This document shows, in pieces, positions 1 to 13,100 of a DNA stretch of 64,000 bases. How positions within the stretch are numbered: position 1 is the stretch's first letter; each line of letters starts with the position of its first letter. Under the pieces are notes generated by a model. The model was given only the letters and a program-made list of their open reading frames with translations, made no database searches and was not told the origin of the DNA. The DNA comes from Apostichopus japonicus (lineage: Eukaryota; Echinodermata; Holothuroidea; Aspidochirotida; Stichopodidae): NCBI RefSeq assembly GCF_037975245.1, contig NC_092576.1, positions 24,763,611 through 24,827,610 on the forward strand. Reading direction: 5' to 3'. The position numbers were made by a program, and so were the translations under genes.

Positions 1-1088
1 CATGAGCCCCCAGGGGGTGCGTGAGTCCATCCCAGGGGGGTTGGTGAGCCGTTTCTGAAAGTCAAAACCAGAGTACTTTTTGTTGAACCTTAATCTGCTA
101 TATCATATAATTTAGCAATGTACAAAAGTCGTACCTATCGACAAACACTTTTTCGCGTTCCATACGCATATATGTTGCCATAGTAGTACCGTACCGTGCA
201 TGTGATAAAAAAAACATTAGCTTCTGTCTCATTGTGTGTGATGGGTGATTGATGCGTGATACAATTCGTGATCTGATCTTGAAGTTTCCAAATAAATAAT
301 GGTTCAATATGCATGAATCATCCCTGATTTTACTTGAGAGAACAGATCAAAGTTATATACTTCAAACTTGAAACTGCTTCTGGGAAACATATTGAAATTT
401 AAGCAGATCTAAGAGATTTGCTGCAGGTAGCACTTAATATTAAAATGTCAAGTATATATGTATTATACTCTAGTTAAATGTTAAATGTGTGTAGTACCCT
501 GCAGTGGTTCATCATATTCTCATTTTTAGTCCCAGGCACATATTGTCTTTGCAATATATGAGTATTTTGTTATATTTGTTAAATATGAGAGCTTGTGTGA
601 TGCTTTCTCTCCTGGGACATGATGAGGTGAGGAGTAATATGAGCTGGTGAGGGTCATGGAGGGGGGCTCTGGGAGAATATTTATATTATTGCTGCTTGGC
701 CATGTCACTATATACAGTCTCATTCAAAGTTCAAAACTATTTTTCAAACTTGATTTTTTTTTAATTGCAAAGCTTTAGTTTTGTGTTTTTCCTTCTACAG
801 AATGCATACAAATATATGGCAGTAGGAGATTCAGTTTAATTGTTTGAATTTAACTGATCGATCAATATTTCATTTATTTGATGGATAATTTACAACTTTG
901 CTAAATTTTATGCAGCAGAAAAATATAAAGAGTTAATATTAAATGGAATGTGTATTATGAATTATATAACTGTTCATGTAGAATGTGCAGTTGTAGGAAT
1001 CTTTACACATTTAATTTGTTCATATCGTAAATATTGAATGGATAAATATACATATTTAAGCTCACCCTCCTCCTCTTGTTTTCTACAG
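1..1088. other. Upstream intron, nothing recognised
   Basis: AT-rich sequence without recognisable coding or repeat structure. It should be intron, because exon 1 of the window starts mid-codon. Confidence 0.5.
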
Positions 1089-1194
1089 TTGCAGATTTTT
1101 TCCATCAGTTAAGTCTTCTCCAGAGGCGATTTGCAGAGGATATGGATAACTTGGTGCTAACATTTCAAGAGAGAACCCAGACATTTGCTGATCG
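1089..1194 (+). CDS. Exon 1 of window: F-BAR helix 1
   Basis: The acceptor is a pyrimidine-rich tract ending TTTTCTACAG and the donor is CG|GTAAAT. The exon enters with two bases of a split codon and leaves with two (CG). Its 34 full codons begin ADFFHQLSLLQRRFAEDMDN, with the hydrophobic spacing and the 'F...L...FAEDM.NL' pattern of the first long helix of F-BAR domains. The start codon and N-terminal helix must lie in upstream exons outside the window. Confidence 0.75.
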
Positions 1195-4100
1195 GTAAAT
1201 ATTTATCCTTTTTGGTTTCGATGAAAATTGTAACCTTATCATTGATAGTGGCGTAGGCGTGTGTGTGTGCGATTTCGACGACCAGCTTGTAAACACGATA
1301 TCTGTAGAAGGGAAATTCAGACCAATTTCATATTTGGTGTGTAGAAGTAGGACATTGAGTGCAAGAAGCCTATTGTTTCTTTTGTGGGGGTTAAAGGTCA
1401 TTTGGGGTCACCAGGGGCAATTGAGAAAACCTTGTAAACACGATATCTAAAGAAGGTAAGCTTGGGCAAATCACATACTTTATATGTATATGAAACACAT
1501 TGAGTACAAGATGCCTGTATTTTTTGGTGGCGGTCAAAGATCATTTGGGGGTCATCAGAAACATGATATCTCAATATTGGAAGCTTGGGCAGATCTTATA
1601 ACTGGTACGAAGGTGTGTAACACTGAATAAAAGAAGCCTGTTGATTTTGGTGGAGGTCAAAGGTCATTTTGGTAACAACATGGGTGGTTACAGGCTTGTA
1701 GGATATGTGTTCATATTCAAGAAGTGCCAGCCCTGAAACAGCCACATTATGGCCTACTGCTCTTCAAAACCTAAAAAAGGCTTGTTTTTGGTTCCCATTT
1801 CATGAATATTAATGAGTGGGCATGGCCTACCATAAAATCTTCAAAATGTCAACATTAAATACATGTTCCTTTTCCCTGTTCCCTGTCTCATTTTAAGAAA
1901 GTAAGGGAGGCCAAGAGAGGTTTTAGATTTACACTAAATAGAAAGAAATTTACTCTTGATTCTACCAGGATTTTATTGCCTGCAGCTTCAAGACATTGTA
2001 ATGCAAATTATATGTACTGTTACAGGTTAGTATCGGTTATGATTCAAATATGGCTTAATTATATCACTAATTATAAGATTTGAGAATAATTTGAATTATC
2101 AATCTGGAATGCCAGGAAATCCATCAAATATTTCTTTTTGAGCATGTTAAAATTTAAAAAAAAACTGATTTTGATTTAAATAATGCTGATCATACTGGCC
2201 TGTTTCAGTACTAAATTATACTATTTGCTGACAATTTTCACTTGGTCTTCTTGTCATGAATTACGGAGGAAAACATTTGAATGTTACAAATCTGATAATC
2301 TTCTCATTTAAATGAGAGTGAGGCATCGTAGCTTAGTAACGAGTGTCTTTTGAATCCCTGCCAGCGCTGTACAAGTTTTTGCCTGAGGCAATTCAGCTAA
2401 TAACAGGACTCCTGACAGGAATGCAATGTAATTTGATGCAGCATTTACAACTTCTTCCCTTGTGAATTTAGCTACTGAATGACAAGCTTCGAAACATGAG
2501 AAAATGGTTGAATGCAATCATTGTCAGAAGCTGACATTCTGACATTTCGTTGATAGAAGGACAGTTGGCAGAGAACGGCTTAATATTGCTAAATGAAGAA
2601 AAGAAATCAACAAGCTGTATAAAGTGTCCTTGAAGTTGCTTTATTTTTTATGATTTTTCCAAGCACTATGTATGTGTGTATGGGGTGTATGTATGTATGT
2701 ATCTTAGATCCTCCTGCAAGCAGGAACTCGCGAAGAAACCATCATTGGCTTATCAAAGCTGCAAGCTGACCGAAGCCTAGTCTCTTAGATTCATATTTAA
2801 CGTCCATGATTCAGAATTGTCACTTGTCCACAACTCTGTACTATCCAATCCTATTACAATAACTGTACCAATTATATCAAACTCTACTATCCAATCCCAA
2901 ATTGCAATAACTCTAGTACCAATTATATCAAACTCTACTATCCATTTAAGAAGTTCAATATAATGGAAAATTATTCAATAAAGTTAAAACCAGTCTTTTT
3001 ATGGACACAAGTTATATTTCAATTGGGTGAAAGGCTTTTTTTTTCTAACTACTGTAAACGTAGATGTTGGCTAGAATGTGAGAGGCCTTTTCGTACAGGA
3101 AATTAACCTGTTATGCCGAAGTGTAATGCATTCTTCATTGATTTAGTAAACAGAAGGAGAACCTCCTTGGGACATGTCAACATTTTGTTCTACTCGTATC
3201 AAGAACGGGGGTTCTCTTAGGGCCTCATTGGTCGCTAAGAATAACTCCAAGCTGAAGCACGCTACTACTCCGGAAATCGCTCAAAGCAACTTCCAAGTTT
3301 TTTTCAATTTTTTCTTACAATTTTAAGCAACTTTAGTACCAAGGTTTTTGATGATATTTATTTGTTTGTTTTTATTGAACTTTCTACAACTGTTCAAGTT
3401 TTGGTCAAATAGTAAAATTGATGATTGTACAATTGGCCCCAAGAAAATTTGTGCTGACATTAACAATGACCTTCTGTACTATGAATGATGAAGAAACTTT
3501 AATATAGTACAGTGAAGAGTGTTCTGAATAACACACAATTCAGAGTGTTCTCATATATGAACACTGAGCCTGAGTGTTCTGAATTTATAAACATTGCAGC
3601 GTTCTGTTACAAGAACACTGCTGAATGTTTTAAATCATAAACACTGCAGAATCTTCTGATACAAGAACATTGCTGAGTGACCTCCACTGAATGTTCTAAA
3701 TCATAAACATTGCAGAGTGTTCAGCTGATACAAGAACATTGCTGAGTGTTCTGATGCAAGAACACTGCAGAATGTTCTGATATAACACCTCCACTGATCA
3801 ATGTTCTAGATCACAAACATTGCGGAGTGTCGTTCTGATACAAGAACATTGCAGAGTGTTCTGATATAAGACCTCTACTGAATGTTCTAAATCATAAACA
3901 TTGCAGAGTGTTCTGATACAAGAACACTGCTGGGTGTTCTGATTCAAGAACACTGCAGAATGTTCTGATATAACACCTCCACTGATCAATGTTCTAGATC
4001 ACGGACATTGCAGAGTGTTCTGATATACTAGAACACTGCTGAGTGTTCTAAATCACAAACATTGCGGAGTGTTCTGATACTAAAACACTGCTGGGTGTTC

Positions 4101-7100
4101 TGAATTCAAGAACACTGCAGAATGTTTTGATATAAGACCCCCACTGAATGTGCTAAATCACAAACATTGCAGAGTGTTGTTCTGATACAAGAACACTGCA
4201 ATGTTCTGATACAAGAACACTGCAGAATGTTCTGATACAAGAACACTGCTGAGTGTTCTAAATCATAAACACTGCAGATTCTTCTGATATAAGAACATTG
4301 CAGAATCTTCTGATATAACACCTATACTGATCAATGTTCTAGATCACGAACATTGCAGTGTTCTGATATGTCAAGAACACTGCTGAGTGTTCTAAATCAA
4401 AATTATTGCAGAGTGTTCTGATACATGAACACTGCTGAGTGTTCTGAACCCACAAATCTCGAAATCATCTCTAGAGGTTGTGTTTGGCATAATAGTGATT
4501 TGTTTTAGCCTCTTATGCTAATCAAGACAGACAGCATAACTGTATAGTGTGTTAAAACAGAAAGCATTAACTCAGTCTCAGGATAACATGTGTTGTTTAT
4601 GCTTAATGAATTAACATAATCCTCTCCTTCCCCTCAAGGGATTTGTCAAATTATTCCTGAATAGTACTGAAATGTTAAACAATGTCCTGTGGAAATCCAG
4701 CATTACTTGGTTGTATTAGATCAGGTTATATTAATTACGCTCCGTGCATGATTAGTACACTACTGATATCAAACTCTATTTCAGCTACATTAGCTGGTAT
4801 TTCTCCTCTGATTTTAGCTCTGGGCATGATTGATAAACTACTTATATAATCTATTTTTCAGCTAAATTAGCTGGTATTTCTGATTTTATCAAGCAGGCAG
4901 ACAAGTTCATCTTGGAAAGGATGAAATTTTGCCATTTTCATTTCAAAGGATTGAAAGTAATTTATCAAATTGAAGATTTAATTGTAATGAATGAGGACGT
5001 CTTCTGTTGCATTCATATTCGGGTCAGTAAAAAAGAGTAATTACAACTGACAAGTCCTGTCATAGTAATCGTGATGAGAGCAGGAATTCGGTCAAGGGGG
5101 GTCAAAACGTGCACACAGGCACACAGCTAATTAATAGTAATAAGTTCAAGGATGTTTCACTAATTGACTGGCTTAGTGTTTACAGATTCATTTGTCATGC
5201 CCCTGATGTGATCCCTCGACCTAAATTAATATTAAATTTTTTTTCATATTCTGTGTAGTTTCAAATATTGCTACGAGAGCAGATCTAAATTTCACAAATG
5301 AATCGGGTTTAAAACTCAAAGATACAATGAATATTAAAGGATCACTTAAAACACACGCTGTTCTATGTAGCTTTATTGTTCTATGTAGAAATATGGTCAA
5401 GACTGATCATGAAATGAAAGAAAGAAAAACCCACTACTCTTTCAGTTTCCCAATTTGTCTCAGATGTTCGCACATTCTGTTTTCCTCATTGCATTTCCAG
5501 TTTTGCTTCTTTTTTCCCCCGTTTACATACAGAAAGCAAAACGACTCCTTTTACAAAGCTTTTTATGCAATACTAACGATATTGATGCAGTTAATTTTTT
5601 TATTTTGCAATAATAATACATTTCAAGTTTCTGCTGGGTAAATTCATGAACGGTCAAATGCACACACTGTAAAGATGATTTATTTTGATCAGTATTTTAA
5701 CAAGAGAGAAGGTTGCAATAGAAGTTTAAAAACTAATTCCTCATTGTTGATTTCTTTGAATTTAACATAGACATAGAGTCTTGCAGTTGATTAAAAGGTG
5801 TTGAAAGAAAATAGTAAATAAAAAACAAAGTACTAGTGATCTTGAAAGTTATCATTGAGACTGAATGTTTTGTATAAATCTCACTTATCACTCTTGATAT
5901 TTGAAAAGATATCAAGAAGCAATGTTTTGAACCTCTTAAGAATTAAATACATTCATCAGACGATCATCAAATCAATGTTTGTTTCTCATTAAGTATGTAA
6001 CCCCTCTCTTTTTACCCCATAGCAACTGAAGGTCAAAGTTGAAAAATTTAGTATAGAATAATGACATACCTTTCCTGAAGGCACTCTTGAACTTTAGTGT
6101 GTTAGTAAAGCATGCAGTCAGCTGAGCCTATACCATGGTATGAATTCTACAGCAAATTAAATTATGATATTTACTCTCCTAGTTTAGTTTTCTCTGCCTC
6201 TCTTGTTCCTCTCTGGTTACCATTGTACTGGAATATTGACCATTGAGGTCATTAGATTATTTATTGCTGTTGGCATAACAGTACAGCAAACCTGGTTGTA
6301 AACTATATCAAGAAGATAACAAATTAACCTTTAATTTGAAGGGTATACGAAAGACATTTAAATGTCAATTTGTTATAATGCGACATCACGAGTCATTGTG
6401 CAACCTGCCTGTATCAAACAAATTACATTGGATCTTAGTGTTGCAATTTACAATGTGGAAGATGTCATGCATGATCCAAGTACTTATGAGTCTTGTTTCA
6501 TGTTTGTTAAACATACAGTCAATTCTGTTCATAGCAGCCATTTTTTTAAAGATTTGAGGTTTTACATACAGTGAAATTGTTAATTTCAATAATGTTACAA
6601 TGGTAGCAAATAATGAAGAATAAACGGTCACAATGTCAGGAAATGAGTAGTTTTAATATTCAGTGGTAATAATATTAACAGGAAATAATTAATGATCATC
6701 TTTACAGTATATATATTGTTAATAGGAAATAATTAATGATAATCTTCCATGATATTGTTAAAAGGTAATTATATACTACAGGTAATGATCGATCTTCCAT
6801 TAAATTGCTAATGGGGGATTAAATTAAACTTCCATAAAGTTTGACAGGTTTGCAGCTGACAAGTTTGTCAACATGAGTATATATTGAGCACACATCAACC
6901 TCAGTGAACACTTACTTAACATGTGTACAGTAGCAGGTTTAATGGTTGACAATTTTGGTTGTTTGGAATGAATCTTTGATCAGGTATGTTTTGTTAAATA
7001 TAATAATGTACAATATATGTCAGTATAATCTATCATAAGACTGGGGTATGCTGAACACAAGTGTTATATTAAGAGGTTGCAATATACTACTGCTATCAAG

Positions 7101-10100
7101 ACTGGGGAATTGGTGAACACAAGTGTTATATTTAGAGGTTGCATATATTATCGCTATCAAGACTGGGGAATAGGTGAACACACAAGTGTTATATTAAAAA
7201 GTTGAAATATATTTTTGCTATCAAGACTGGAGAATATGTGAACACAAGTGTTATATTTAGAGGTTGCAATATATTATCGCTATCAAGACTTGGGAATAGG
7301 TGAACACAAGTTTTTATATATTTAGAGGTTGCAATATATTATCGCAATCAAGACTGGGGAATAGGTGAACACAAGTGTTATATTTAGAGGTTGCAATATA
7401 TATTATCACTATAAAAACTGGGAAATAGGTGAACACAAATGTTATATTAAGAGGTCGCATATATATTATCGCTATCAAGACTGGGGAATAGGTGAACACA
7501 CAAGTGTTATATTAAAAGTTGAAATATATTTTTGCTATCAAGACTGGGGAATTGGTGAACACAAGTGTTATACTTAGAGGTTGCATATATATTATCGCTA
7601 TCAAGACTTGGGAATAGGTGAACACACAAGTGTTATATTAAAAGTTGAAATATATTTTTGCTATCAAGACTGGTGAATAGGTGAACACAAGTGTTATATT
7701 TAGAGGTTGCAATATATATTATTGTTATAAGGACTGGTGAATAGGTGAACACAAGTGTTATATTTAGAGGTTGCAATATATTATCACTATCAAGACAGGA
7801 GAATATGTGAACACAAGTGTTATATTTAGAGGTTGCAATATATATTATCACTATAAAAACTGGGAAATAGGTGAACACAAGTGTTATATTAAGAGGTCGC
7901 AATATATTATCGCTATCAAGACTGGGGAATAGGTGAACACACGAGTGTTATATTAAAAAGTTGAAATATATTTTTACTATCAAGACTGGTGAATAGTGTT
8001 ATATCGCTGACTGGGGAATAGGTGAACACACGAGTGTTATATTAAAAAGTTGAAATATATTTTTACTATCAAGACTGGTGAATAGTGTTATATCGCTATC
8101 AAGACTGGGGAATAGGTGAACACACAAGTGTTATATTAAAAAGTTGAAATATATTTTTGCTATCAAGACTGGAGAATATGTGAACACAAGTGTTATATTT
8201 AGAGGTTGCAATATATTATCGGTATCAAGACTTGGGAATAGGTGAACACAAGTTTTTATATATTTAGAGGTTGCAATATATTATCGCAATCAAGACTGGG
8301 GAATAGGTGAACACAAGTGTTATATTTAGAGATTGCAATATATATTATCACTATAAAAACTGGGAAATAGGTGAACACAAATGTTATATTAAGAGGTCGC
8401 ATATATATTATCGCTATCAAGACTGGGGAATAGGTGAACACACAAGTGTTATATTAAAAGTTGAAATATATTTTTGCTATCAAGACTGGGGAATTGGTGA
8501 ACACAAGTGTTATACTTAGAGGTTGCATATATATTATCGCTATCAAGACTGGGGAATAGGTGAACACACAAGTGTTATATTAAAAGTTGAAATATATTTT
8601 TGCTATCAAGACTGGTGAATAGGTGAACACAAGTGTTATATTTAGAGGTTGCAATATATATTATTGTTATAAGGACTGGTGAATAGGTGAACACAAGTGT
8701 TATATTTAGAGGTTGCAATATATTATCACTATCAAGACAGGAGAATATGTGAACACAAGTGTTATATTTAGAGGTTGCAATATATATTATCACTATAAAA
8801 ACTGGGAAATAGGTGAACACAAGTGTTATATTAAGAGGTCGCAATATATTATCGCTATCAAGACTGGGGAATAGGTGAACACACGAGTGTTATATTAAAA
8901 AGTTGAAATATATTTTTACTATCAAGACTGGTGAATAGTGTTATATCGCTATCAAGACTGGGGAATAGGTGAACACACAAGTGTTATATTAAAAGTTGAA
9001 ATATATTTTTGCTATCAAGACTGGTGAATAGGTGAACACACAAGTGTTATATTTAGAGGTTGCAATATATTATTGTTATAAGGACTGGTGAATAGGTGAA
9101 CACAAGTGTTATATTTAGAGGTTGCAATATATTATCACTATCAAGACTGGGGAATAGGTGAACACAAGTGTTATATTTAGAGGTTGCAATATATTATCAC
9201 TATCAAACTGGCAAATGCAGGTGAACACAAGTGTTATATTAAGAGGTTGCAATATATTATCACTAGATCAAGACTGGTGAATAGGTGAACACAAGTGTTA
9301 TATTTAAAGGTTGCAATATATTATCGCTATCACGCTTCATCTTCAAAACATAAGTAATCTAATCTCTTAGATATATCTTCATCACTTGATTTATCACATG
9401 GCAAAGATGTTCCCCATAAATGACTTTTTTTGTCAAAGTTAATCTTTGGGCAATCTTTAATACTCCTGTTGCCATGGTAATATATCAGACTTCAATTTTA
9501 TTTCCATAGTAATCAGTTATTCTTTAAATCCAAATCTAGCACCCTGCGGGTCATTTCTGTAGGAATGCCCTGCTAACTGTTAATGGTTCGTGCGTATGAA
9601 TTTATCTTGTAGAAAAAATTATATATTTATTTCGGACTGCGTTTATGCCTCTGTTGTTAAATTGTTGCCTTCTGGAAGTACGCTGCATAGTCCGCAATGC
9701 TGCCTAAGAGCATATATTGTACTCGCTTTCAATAAGTAATTACTGTGCAAACCGTTCTAAAGAAGTTGATTGCTTCTACTTGTTGCTGGGCACGCTCTGT
9801 TGAGTTTATGTTCTGATTCGATAAGATTACATGATCAAACATATATTTCATCTAAGTAAACAGGATCACTTTTCATTCAAAGAAGAGATTTGAATTGGAA
9901 GTGATGATTCTGATGATCGTTGCACATGTGGTAATTGCAATAACAGTAGGCTGCATTGATATATATGGCTGACAGTCACTCTAGGAAGACATGTTACTCT
10001 ATGGTCATTCAAACTACAATGCTGATGGGTACTAAGAAGAGAAATGATCAGCCTAGAGGAATGTTTTCCTGTCTTCATGGTTGATAATGTTGTAAAATGT

Positions 10101-13100
10101 CATCTTGGCTTTAGCAATGTTAAGGATGAGTTAAGTCTCTGTTCCTCCAGCTGCACATATATATCCCACAAATAAAGTTAATCAATTTAAAGCTATGAGG
10201 CCCAAATAATTTATTTTAAAATAGTTATTAAACCTGAATGGTTGGAATGTTAGATGGCCTTTGGTGATCTGGGTATAGATATGAGCACTCATGATGGAAA
10301 CCTCCCAAAAAAACCAACCTCGGTTCTGAATTAATGCCACAGGCCCAAACAGGCTTCACAATGTTAACCATAGTGAAGAGGAATGTACAGGAAAAGAGTT
10401 TAAAAATATGAAGAAATAAAAGCTTAGCCAATGATTACAGAGATTGTAGGAACACGCACGAGATGCAAGAATGAGAAGTGCTTATATTAGATAAAATCCA
10501 TTGTCTGGCTGGCTTACTCAATTCCGTGTGACATTAAAAAATCATTGGCAACTCATGTTCTTTTTCAGTGATAATGGTTCCCATGGAAACAGTTCAATTC
10601 CAAATCCACAGGTGAGAAGTGCTGGAAGCTAGCGTTTGATAATTTTTAAAGTGCTGCGACCGTTTTAGCAAGGCTAGCAACTATCGCAGAGTCGGTCGTT
10701 TATTTATGCCTGTTAAAATAGCAGATACAGAGACATGGCTTCGTTAGTACACACGTGTATCATGCTATGGTCTTTATTATAAGACCAATTAGTCCATAAT
10801 TGTTAACGGTATTAGTTGATTGCACACAGTACAAGTTGAGTGTTCTGGTAGGTCTGCCAAATGTATGACTATAGTAGTTGATTGCTGTACGTATAGTATA
10901 TATACATGTATATCCTTGTAAAATAAATTATAGGAATTAGAAACATTTATACAAAACTTGTGTAATCTACATATAATTTACATACATACTTAAATACATT
11001 AAACAGTCTAAGATGAAACTAGAGATATTGTTGGAACTGTAATTTTATCCATAAATAGAAGAAAATCTACTTTAGGGAGAGATTATGATAAAGAAATATG
11101 GAGTATGCAGCTTATAATGTCAACTTATTTCTTCTTTGTATAAAAAAATATCTAAATATCTGGAATGTTTAATATTATAAGGTGAAATTCAACATGAACA
11201 CTTCATTTCAATGCCAATTTATTGTTTAGTAATTAATAACAATTATTTCATATCTTTTTGGAATATTTTTTATTCAAACTAATTTTAGGTCATGTGACCA
11301 CTCAAGTGTTTTATTTTCCTGTTGATTTCCAATCATGGTAAACCTGTTGTTTTTTTGACAATTTATCTTTTTAAATATTATTTTTTACTTTTATTCGATA
11401 GACTAGCCTCGAGTGTTTAAAGCAGCAGTGCCTCAAAAATTTGTAAGATTGAAACCTACCGATTCCTGTTTGTGAATATTTTTAATTGTAAGTCACGAAT
11501 CACAATGAAGGATTAAAAACAGGCACAACGTTGTATGCATGTATGTATTTTAGATCCTCCTGCAAGCAGGAACTTGCGAAGAAGCCATCATTGGCTTATC
11601 AAAGCCGCAAGCTGGCCGAAGTCAGTCTCTCACATTCATATTTAACGTCCATGATTATGAATTGTCAATTGTCAACAACTCTGTAACTGGACGATATACA
11701 TTAATCGGAAGCAGGTCACTTCGCCCAACAACCATTTCGCCCAACCAGCCTGGTCATTTCGCCCAACCTTACCATTTCGCCCAACCAGAACTAGTGAAAT
11801 AGAAACGGTGATATTATTCCACACCGATTCCCTTTGTTTGTATAATAATATAACTTCCATTGTATGCGTAACCGCCTAAAGTAGTGTAATCCTCCCATTA
11901 TACCCGAAATAACTGCTTAGACTCCGATCGATATCGAGCGGACCTCACTTTATTTACCTACCACGAAGTAACAATTATAACCCCAAATCAATCAAATTGA
12001 ACTAGTGAAATAGAAAAAGTAATATAATTCTGACTGAAAATTAGTGAAAAAAAGGTTGGGCGAAATGACCAGGCTGGTTGAGCGAAATGACCAGGCTGGT
12101 TGGGAGAAATGGCAGTTGGGCGAAATGGTTGTTGAGCGAAGTGACCAGAAAGCCATTAATCTTGGAGTGACTCGAACTCGGGACCTTATGATTGGAAGGC
12201 ACCGGCTTTAACCAATGAGCTACCTCTCCGCATTAAGTTTGATGTGTTGTATAACTATGAATTACACATTCATTTTTGTTTGGGGGGAGGGGGGTTTACC
12301 ACATTTAATGTATGAGAAATGTCCCTTTAATCTCATGAATGCAAGTGACTGGAACACTTTAATTTACTGAGCTACTCACTATATTCTTATCCTGACACTA
12401 CCATGTACTTCCGATTCTACTAGTCGTGAAGTTATAACACCCTATTCCTCAAACCTAGCAATACAAAACTCAATAGCAAAATGATCTCCTCGTAGAACCA
12501 GTTATAAGGTATTAAAACTCTGTCAAGGGCAATGACAATAAATGTCATGCAAGGGTGCCCAGTCGTTCATATAGAGAACATGTTTTGGTTCATTTGTTAC
12601 GACTAATTATAAAACAACGGTCTGACCTAGAGTACGTCTGCGCCAAGAGCCAACATCATTTTAGCCTTGAAGAAGAAGCGTTCCACAGATATTATGATAT
12701 ATTTTTAAGTAAGGCTGAATAGCTATTGGAATATTACAAACACTCAAATATTTCTTTTGTCTTGAACTATGACAATTAGACTATAAAATATCGCTTAAAG
12801 TCATCCTCATATCTTTCGGCCTTCATTTCCATGTAGTAATTTTTCATTCTTGGTCTCAATATTTTGTTTAATGAATGTTCGGCTAGTATGCAATGACTAT
12901 GCAGACAGATTGGCTAAAGTTTGTTGAAGTTTGTTTGGCTGAGAGATCTGTGGTTGTGTGTAAATGCACTTGATTATATGACAAACTTGGTAAGTACTCA
13001 AGCCTAGCTAATTTACTGAACCACCAGTCTACTTTCAACGTCGGTCGGGACAGCCATGTGTGACGATCTTCATGGCGTTGGTGCTTTCTTAATTAAAACC

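Noticed and set aside
780-825. Possible upstream micro-exon after TTCTACAG (reading NAYKYMA)
   Set aside because: It would not end in the phase needed by exon 1 of the window, and is too short to support.
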